This document shows positions 7,729 to 11,141 of a DNA stretch of 11,141 bases, one piece after another. The stretch spans positions 1 to 11,141 of the forward strand of contig JAUWFF010000008.1 of assembly GCA_030607105.1 (NCBI GenBank). Direction: 5' to 3'. Position 1 is the stretch's first letter, and the number at the start of each line of letters is the position of its first letter. The position numbers and the translations under genes were made by a program. The stretch is from Filomicrobium sp. Its GTDB lineage: Bacteria; Pseudomonadota; Alphaproteobacteria; Rhizobiales; Hyphomicrobiaceae. Under the pieces are notes generated by a model, which saw only the letters and a program-made list of their open reading frames with translations, ran no database searches and was not told the origin of the DNA.

Positions 7729-8675
7729 AGGACGGCTGCTTTGAAAGGATCGCGCTGATCGGCGTAGGCCTTATCGGTTCGTCAATAGCCCTGGCCGCGC
7801 GCCGTGCTGGGCTTGCCGACCGCGTCGTCGGATCGGCGCGCACCGAGGCGACGGTGGAAAAGGCTCTGCAACTCGGCATCATCGATGAAGGCTTTTCCAG
7901 CGCTGCAGAGGCCGCGCGAGGTTCCGATCTCGTCGTCCTTTGCGCACCCGTTGGAGTCTGTGGTGCGATCGCGGAACAGATCAACGCGGCCTGCGCCTTT
8001 CGCGACGGCGCGATCCTGACCGATGTCGGCTCTGTCAAGGCCGCGATCGTAGCTGACGTCGGCCCGCATGTGCCCGCAGGCGTTCATTTTGTTCCCGGAC
8101 ATCCCATTGCCGGAACCGAGCAGTCTGGCCCGGAAGCGGGCTTCGCAGAGCTCTTCGACAATCGCTGGTGCATACTGACGCCGCCTGAAAGCTGTGACTC
8201 CACGGCGTTGGGTCGGCTTAAGTCTTTCTGGGAGGGGCTCGGCAGCAGAGTCCAGATCATGAGCCCCGGGCACCATGACCTGGTGCTCGCCATCACCAGT
8301 CACGTCCCGCATCTCATCGCCTTCAACATCGTCAATACCGCTGCCCATCTTGAGCGCGTTACCGATCAAGAGGTGATAAAATTCTCGGCCGGTGGTTTCC
8401 GTGACTTCACTCGCATCGCCGCATCTGACCCGATCATGTGGCGCGACGTGTTTCTCAACAACAAGGAAGCCGTTCTTGAAATGCTCGGGCGTTTTTCCGA
8501 GGACCTGACGGCCTTGCAAAGGGCCATTCGTTTCAGTGACGGAGAAACACTGCATCGGCTTTTCTCGGAAGCGCGAACTTTGCGTCGAGGTATTATCGAA
8601 GCCGGCCAGGACACCGACGCTCCGGACTTCGGGCGACGCGGCGGCGGTGCCCTGGATGCCGAAGCTGACGAATGA
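7725..8675 (+). CDS. tyrA: Prephenate/arogenate dehydrogenase (TyrA/TyrC family)
   Basis: A 316-residue NAD(P)-dependent dehydrogenase of tyrosine synthesis, oxidising prephenate to 4-hydroxyphenylpyruvate or arogenate to tyrosine. The Rossmann motif [12 protein letters not shown] is at 9-20 (GxGxxG 13-18). DVGSVK (100-105), [12 protein letters not shown] (125-136, with H126) and [11 protein letters not shown] (190-200, with H193 and H196) follow, then the C-terminal helical dimerisation domain with [13 protein letters not shown] and [10 protein letters not shown]. There is no chorismate mutase or ACT domain, so it is the monofunctional form common in alphaproteobacteria. Its ATG overlaps the hisC stop (ATGA), with GGGGAG about 11 bases upstream, so the pair is translationally coupled. 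The acidic/Gly-rich tail is ordinary. Prephenate versus arogenate specificity cannot be read by eye. Confidence 0.95.
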   Translation: MKDGCFERIALIGVGLIGSSIALAARRAGLADRVVGSARTEATVEKALQLGIIDEGFSSAAEAARGSDLVVLCAPVGVCGAIAEQINAACAFRDGAILTDVGSVKAAIVADVGPHVPAGVHFVPGHPIAGTEQSGPEAGFAELFDNRWCILTPPESCDSTALGRLKSFWEGLGSRVQIMSPGHHDLVLAITSHVPHLIAFNIVNTAAHLERVTDQEVIKFSAGGFRDFTRIAASDPIMWRDVFLNNKEAVLEMLGRFSEDLTALQRAIRFSDGETLHRLFSEARTLRRGIIEAGQDTDAPDFGRRGGGALDAEADE

Positions 8676-8727
8676 CCGCTCCCCGCTCCGTCGCGGGTAA
8701 CCAAACCCTTGAAGAACTGATGGAAAC

Positions 8728-9411
8728 ATGGCGAGCGAGAGCACACACGATCTTTGGGTCTTCGGCTACGGCTCGCTGCTGTGGCGCCCGGGTTTTCCAT
8801 ATGAGGAAGTCGTGCGCGCGCGTGTCGATGGCTACTCGCGATCATTTTGCGTTCATTCGGTGCACCATCGCGGCGTCGAGGGCCGCCCCGGCCTGGTTCT
8901 GGGCCTCGATCGTGGCGGCTCTTGCATCGGCATGGCCTATCGCGTGGCCGGGTCGAACGCGCTGACAACGCTTAAGTATCTGCGTGAACGAGAGCAAGTG
9001 AACGGCGTTTATCGAGAGACCCATCTTATGATTTCACTGCTTGAGGGCGACAAACGGCAAGTGTTTGGACTGACCTATGTGGTCGAGCGGGCCCACCCCA
9101 GCTACGTTTCGCATCTTCCGATCAGCGCACAGGCCAGATTGATTAGCACCGCCAGTGGCTTATCGGGCCAGAACGTTGCTTACCTCGTCAACACTTGGGC
9201 TCACCTGGAGGCGCTAGGCATCCGCGAACGTGCTTTCGAGCGCCTGGGGGTCGTAATTGGGCCATTCATCACGGGGCGGCGGCCGGTTGCCGAACCCTGT
9301 CCACGGGCTTCCGCTTTGTCACGTTCCCTCAGCTGCCGTCGGCAGCCTTGCACGAAGTTGAAGCCTGGCGACCGGCGTAGGTTTACATATCGCAAAGGCC
9401 TTAGTCGCTGA
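8728..9411 (+). CDS. ChaC-type gamma-glutamylcyclotransferase with an unusual C-terminal extension
   Basis: A 227-residue protein whose first 175 or so residues match the ChaC family, which cleaves glutathione to 5-oxoproline and Cys-Gly in the cytoplasm. Seen are VFGYGSLLWRPGF (11-23, substrate-binding loop), HHRGVEGRPGLVLGLDRGGSC (46-66), YLREREQ (84-90, probable catalytic E89), VNGVYRE, and the closing LVNTWAHLEALGIRE. Family members normally end about ten residues later. This one continues for about 50 basic, Arg/Pro/Ser-rich residues with no family resemblance, and that part is antisense to the end of the next gene. A true extension, a lost stop codon or a frameshift are all possible. 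The start at 8728 has only a weak GGA before it but places the GYGS loop where the family has it. It follows tyrA by 52 bases and may be in the same transcript. Confidence 0.85.
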   Translation: MASESTHDLWVFGYGSLLWRPGFPYEEVVRARVDGYSRSFCVHSVHHRGVEGRPGLVLGLDRGGSCIGMAYRVAGSNALTTLKYLREREQVNGVYRETHLMISLLEGDKRQVFGLTYVVERAHPSYVSHLPISAQARLISTASGLSGQNVAYLVNTWAHLEALGIRERAFERLGVVIGPFITGRRPVAEPCPRASALSRSLSCRRQPCTKLKPGDRRRFTYRKGLSR

Positions 9412-9896
9412 TTTCCATTGTTTGCGAGACTTTTGTCCGCGAGAGTTGTCACGAAATCAAGCGCCGGCCCAGGGCCATCAGGCGAACCTTCTAGACGGTA
9501 ACGGCCGTCGCCGCGCCGTGTGTAGGCGCGACGGAACTCGCTTCCCTCAGTGATGACGAACAAGCGGCGTCCACTGGCGCATACAAGGTCAATCAGGGCA
9601 GGCTGCGTCTTGCGGCCGTTTCGCACCGTAACCATCATCCCGGACTTGGGCGGCGGCGGGACGGACTTCCGCAGCACGAGAAGCTTGCGAGTTATCTGGG
9701 TTTTCGCCGTTGCTTCGCGCGGGGCGGGTGATGCTGCTGCAGCGGATGTCATCGCAGAGTTGGGGCTGCTGTCCGCGACCGGCGCCGGCGCGGCTTCATG
9801 GACCGGTGCGGTTTCCGTCGTACGTGTCGCCTGCTCAATCTCCACCGTCCTTTTCTTTTTGCCCAACAGCCAGCTGAACATATCTCGCCTCGTCAT
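9201..9896 (-). CDS. Hypothetical protein, basic N-terminus and Ala/Pro-rich linker
   Basis: No family is recognised. Starting at the ATG at 9896, which has GAGGG eight bases upstream, the product has 231 residues. It begins MTRRDMFSWLLGKKKRT, with a short hydrophobic patch and a basic run, continues into an Ala/Pro/Thr-rich stretch (about 25-65), and then a more ordered part of about 80 residues including LVLRKSVPPPPKSGMMVTVR and LIDLVCASGRRLFVITEGSE. From about residue 162 the sequence turns Arg-rich and is antisense to the end of the ChaC gene. A GTG at 10028 would add 44 residues but is poorly spaced from its ribosome site. In another minus-strand frame a TAA at 9401 would nearly abut the ChaC stop, so a frameshift near 9410-9450 is conceivable. 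Existence of the N-terminal two-thirds is fairly likely; the C-terminus is doubtful. Confidence 0.6.
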   Translation of the reverse strand: MTRRDMFSWLLGKKKRTVEIEQATRTTETAPVHEAAPAPVADSSPNSAMTSAAAASPAPREATAKTQITRKLLVLRKSVPPPPKSGMMVTVRNGRKTQPALIDLVCASGRRLFVITEGSEFRRAYTRRGDGRYRLEGSPDGPGPALDFVTTLADKSLANNGNQRLRPLRYVNLRRSPGFNFVQGCRRQLRERDKAEARGQGSATGRRPVMNGPITTPRRSKARSRMPSASR

Positions 9897-10158
9897 TGCG
9901 GTTCCCTCGAAATCCAGCTGTGTTGGGCAAACCCTGTGCCTAAGGCCAAGTGTTTGAATTCCCAACACTTCACGGGCTGCTGTGACTGCATTGCCGATCA
10001 ATCGGTCAGAACGTTCAGGTAGCTGCACAGTCCTCGCGCAGTTTGACGATAAAGCGGACGGTTTCCGGCGGAGCGATATTTAAATTTACGGTCGAAAAGC
10101 AAGAATGATCCGGTGCGCCGAGGGCCTATCATAATCGGTCATCAGCGAGCCGCAAAGC

Positions 10159-10189
10159 TTGCCTTTCCGGCATCACCGGGCCATATAAG
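10159..10189 (+). promoter_or_regulatory. Possible cold-shock gene promoter
   Basis: TTGCCT (10159-10164) is followed by CATATA after 17 bases or TATAAG (10184-10189) after 19. Transcription would start near 10195, giving a leader of about 135 bases before the ATG at 10330. Long leaders are usual for cspA-type genes. Spacing or element quality is imperfect either way. Confidence 0.3.
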
Positions 10190-10279
10190 TGGCGTCGAAT
10201 ACGCTTTGGTACACGCTAGACTACCGGTCGACAGTTCCCGGCAATAGATGTCTCCAACGCGGAATTTGATCTGTGTTGG

Positions 10280-10302
10280 TCACCCTCCGGGGAGACTGGT
10301 GA
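10280..10302 (+). promoter_or_regulatory. Leader hairpin upstream of the cold-shock gene
   Basis: TCACC (10280-10284) can pair with GGTGA (10298-10302), with CTC/GAG pairing inside. The hairpin ends 27 bases before the ATG and hides a decoy GGAG (10291-10294). The true ribosome site GGAG (10318-10321) stays outside. A post-transcriptional role in temperature response is possible but is inferred from position only. Confidence 0.35.
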
Positions 10303-10329
10303 TGTGACTTGACTGTTGGAGACTACCGA

Positions 10330-10536
10330 ATGGCTACCGGGACCGTGAAGTGGTTCAATACCCAAAAGGGCTATGGCTTTATCCAGCCTGACGATGGCGG
10401 CAACGATGTCTTTGTGCATATCTCGGCTGTCGAGCGCGCCGGAATGATGTCGCTCAATGACGGCCAAAAGATCAGCTACGAACTCGAAAAGGGCCGCAAC
10501 GGCAAATACGCCGCTGTGAATCTTCAGGCCGAGTAG
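10330..10536 (+). CDS. cspA: Cold-shock domain protein, CspA family
   Basis: A 68-residue single cold-shock domain, the normal size. It binds single-stranded RNA or DNA and acts as an RNA chaperone that melts structure in mRNA. RNP1 is KGYGFIQP (13-20) and RNP2 is DVFVHIS (26-32); the stacking residues W8, F17, F28 and H30 are present. The fold continues with LNDGQKISYELEKGRNGKYAAVNL. The ATG at 10330 is preceded by GGAG eight bases upstream; an upstream TTG at 10309 would overlap that site and is rejected. A hairpin follows about 30 bases after the stop, then infA on the same strand. Its long leader suggests post-transcriptional control. Paralogues are usual in this group, so cold induction specifically is not proven. 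Confidence 0.95.
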   Translation: MATGTVKWFNTQKGYGFIQPDDGGNDVFVHISAVERAGMMSLNDGQKISYELEKGRNGKYAAVNLQAE

Positions 10537-10565
10537 AACGTAGCTCTAATACTTAGATTTTCCCG

Positions 10566-10588
10566 GGGAGGGCAGTACCTGCTCTCCC
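10566..10588 (+). terminator. Hairpin between the cold-shock gene and infA
   Basis: GGGAGGGCAG (10566-10575) pairs with CTGCTCTCCC (10579-10588) across a three-base loop, with one G-U pair. The sequence after it, TACGTTGTATTT, is T-rich but interrupted. It may be a leaky terminator that ends most cold-shock transcripts, or an RNA-stabilising stem that lets some transcription reach infA 65 bases on. Confidence 0.45.
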
Positions 10589-10652
10589 TACGTTGTATTT
10601 GGGCAGCGTGACTGAAATGGGTCATGCGCAAGATGAGCCTCAAGGAGTTTGG

Positions 10653-10934
10653 ATGGCGAAAGAAGAGGTGCTGGAATTTGAAGGTATCGTCGAGGAGGTT
10701 CTTCCCGATGCCCGGTGTCGAGTGAAACTCGACAACGGGCATGAGGTTGTCGCCTACACGTCCGGCCGAATGAAGAAGAACCGGATTCGCATTCTTGCCG
10801 GCGACCGTGTGACGATTGAGATGACACCGTACGACCTGACTAAGGGGCGCATCAATTTCCGGCACAAGGATCAGCGATCCGGTCCGCCTGGGAGTGGCTC
10901 GGGTGGACCTCCTGGTGGTGGCCGCCGGCGCTGA
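10653..10934 (+). CDS. infA: Translation initiation factor IF-1 with C-terminal Gly/Pro/Arg tail
   Basis: The S1/OB-fold core (residues 1-72) matches IF-1 closely: [11 protein letters not shown] at the start, [13 protein letters not shown] (22-34), [18 protein letters not shown] (36-53), and [16 protein letters not shown] (57-72). IF-1 binds the 30S A site and helps IF-2 and IF-3 during initiation. The ATG at 10653 has AAGGAG five bases upstream and starts with MAKEE as the family does; a longer in-frame start at 10593 lies at the preceding hairpin and is rejected. Standard IF-1 has about 72 residues. This one adds 21, rich in Gly, Pro and Ser and ending GGGRRR. Such a tail may bind RNA or be a feature of a second, diverged infA copy; whether a standard infA exists elsewhere cannot be seen. 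The core call is secure. Confidence 0.95.
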   Translation: MAKEEVLEFEGIVEEVLPDARCRVKLDNGHEVVAYTSGRMKKNRIRILAGDRVTIEMTPYDLTKGRINFRHKDQRSGPPGSGSGGPPGGGRRR

Positions 10935-11141
10935 TTAATGAAGTTTCACCGGGCGGGCCCTCTGGTGGGCCCGCGGAGCTTTGCTGGAGGGTGCAGCTAT
11001 ACGCCTGTAATGACGTATCTTCTCCCAAAGAACATGGAGCGAAAGCCAGCTGCCAAAAAGCCAGGTAGGCGGCGAAAGAAATTAGCACCCAGTAAACCAG
11101 TATACCCAAGACGTGCCACGCGAGGCTTCGGATTTTTCGTT
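10935..11141 (-). pseudogene. C-terminal end of a probable family 2 membrane glycosyltransferase, apparently frameshifted
   Basis: A minus-strand frame enters from the right edge and reads RKIRSLAWHVLGILVYWVL, ISFAAYLAFWQL, then AFAP. A basic patch before one transmembrane helix and the pattern LAW...VYWxLISxAAxxAxWQL are typical of the last membrane segment of processive family 2 glycosyltransferases, which usually end with about six residues and then WEKTxHG. In the entering frame that end is lost and the frame runs on antisense through infA. One frame over, from about 11036, the DNA reads HVLWEKIRHYRR and stops with TAA at 10935-10937, directly against the infA stop. Skipping one base near 11037 restores the usual spacing. 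So a one-base insertion, a sequencing error or true decay is likely. Family assignment is from memory of the motif; most of the gene is outside the window. Confidence 0.5.
10953..10974. terminator. Perfect GC-rich inverted repeat after infA (possible bidirectional terminator)
   Basis: GCGGGCCC (10953-10960) and GGGCCCGC (10967-10974) form a perfect eight-pair stem with a six-base loop, 18 bases after the infA stop. No clean T run follows on either strand. Being symmetric, it could slow transcription from infA and from the convergent glycosyltransferase gene. If the shifted frame of that gene is real, the repeat lies in its last codons. Confidence 0.45.

Larger units (their letters stand above)
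9897..10329. other. Divergent intergenic region and long cspA leader
   Basis: This 433-base stretch separates the hypothetical minus-strand gene from the cold-shock gene. It contains no supported open frame other than a doubtful N-terminal extension of the hypothetical gene. A possible plus-strand promoter and a leader hairpin are listed separately. An A+T-rich patch lies at 10076-10105. No tRNA, repeat array or attachment site was seen. Confidence 0.5.

Noticed and set aside
7782..8744. 320-residue open frame on the minus strand, antisense to tyrA
   Set aside because: It covers a gene with clear dehydrogenase motifs on the other strand, has no recognisable domain, and is of the kind expected by chance in G+C-rich coding DNA.
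9195..9380. 61-codon plus-strand frame within the end of the ChaC gene, considered as a frameshifted ChaC continuation
   Set aside because: Its sequence shows no ChaC resemblance, so it does not explain the odd tail.
9897..10028. Longer N-terminus of the hypothetical protein from a GTG at 10028
   Set aside because: The GAGGA before it is only about two bases from the GTG, whereas the internal ATG at 9896 has well-spaced GAGGG.
11010..11141. Basic Lys/Arg-rich plus-strand frame of 44 codons, open at the right edge
   Set aside because: It has no ribosome site and is antisense to the better supported glycosyltransferase end.
1..11141. Search for CRISPR arrays, tRNA or rRNA genes, insertion sequences, integrase sites and toxin-antitoxin pairs
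   Set aside because: No regular repeat-spacer pattern, cloverleaf, transposase motif or terminal inverted repeat pair was seen. The NYN gene alone, without a partner gene, is not evidence of a defence or toxin system.

Overview
The window is ordinary chromosomal DNA of an alphaproteobacterium, most likely of the order Hyphomicrobiales (Rhizobiales). The evidence is a SAM-II riboswitch in front of metX, an overlapping metX-metW pair, a fused hisC-tyrA unit, gloB divergent from a small methyltransferase gene, and a cspA-type gene next to infA. Base composition is moderately high in G+C throughout. No insertion sequence, phage, CRISPR, tRNA or rRNA was seen. The genus cannot be fixed from what is visible.

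Layout, left to right. Positions 1-1969 (minus) hold an incomplete gene for a NYN-domain ribonuclease-like protein with a LOTUS-type winged helix and a long Pro/Ala/Gln-rich linker. Its C-terminus lies beyond the left edge. Positions 2267-3507 (minus) hold gloB (glyoxalase II) followed by a DUF985 cupin gene. A SAM-dependent methyltransferase gene (3692-4438, plus) diverges from gloB and converges on metW. The metX-metW unit (4464-6307, minus) is preceded by a complete SAM-II riboswitch with its own promoter. In the opposite direction from the same 305-bp gap run hisC and tyrA (ATGA overlap), then a ChaC-type gamma-glutamylcyclotransferase gene. That gene's 3' end overlaps a convergent gene of unknown function. 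Next come a cold-shock protein gene and an infA gene with a Gly/Pro/Arg tail. The right edge cuts into the C-terminus of what looks like a membrane glycosyltransferase (minus) that appears to be frameshifted.

The genes fall into themes. MetX and MetW start the homoserine branch of methionine synthesis, and SAM feeds back through the riboswitch. HisC and TyrA act in histidine/phenylalanine/tyrosine synthesis. GloB and ChaC both touch glutathione: GloB releases it from S-D-lactoylglutathione, and ChaC degrades it. CspA and IF-1 are both small OB-fold RNA-binding proteins serving translation.

I found no convincing evidence of a wholly new multi-gene system. The observations most worth checking are the architecture of the metX leader, with a strong hairpin between a textbook SAM-II aptamer and the start codon; the apparent frameshift in the glycosyltransferase end; the 211-bp tail-to-tail overlap of the ChaC gene and its neighbour; and the NYN-LOTUS protein.
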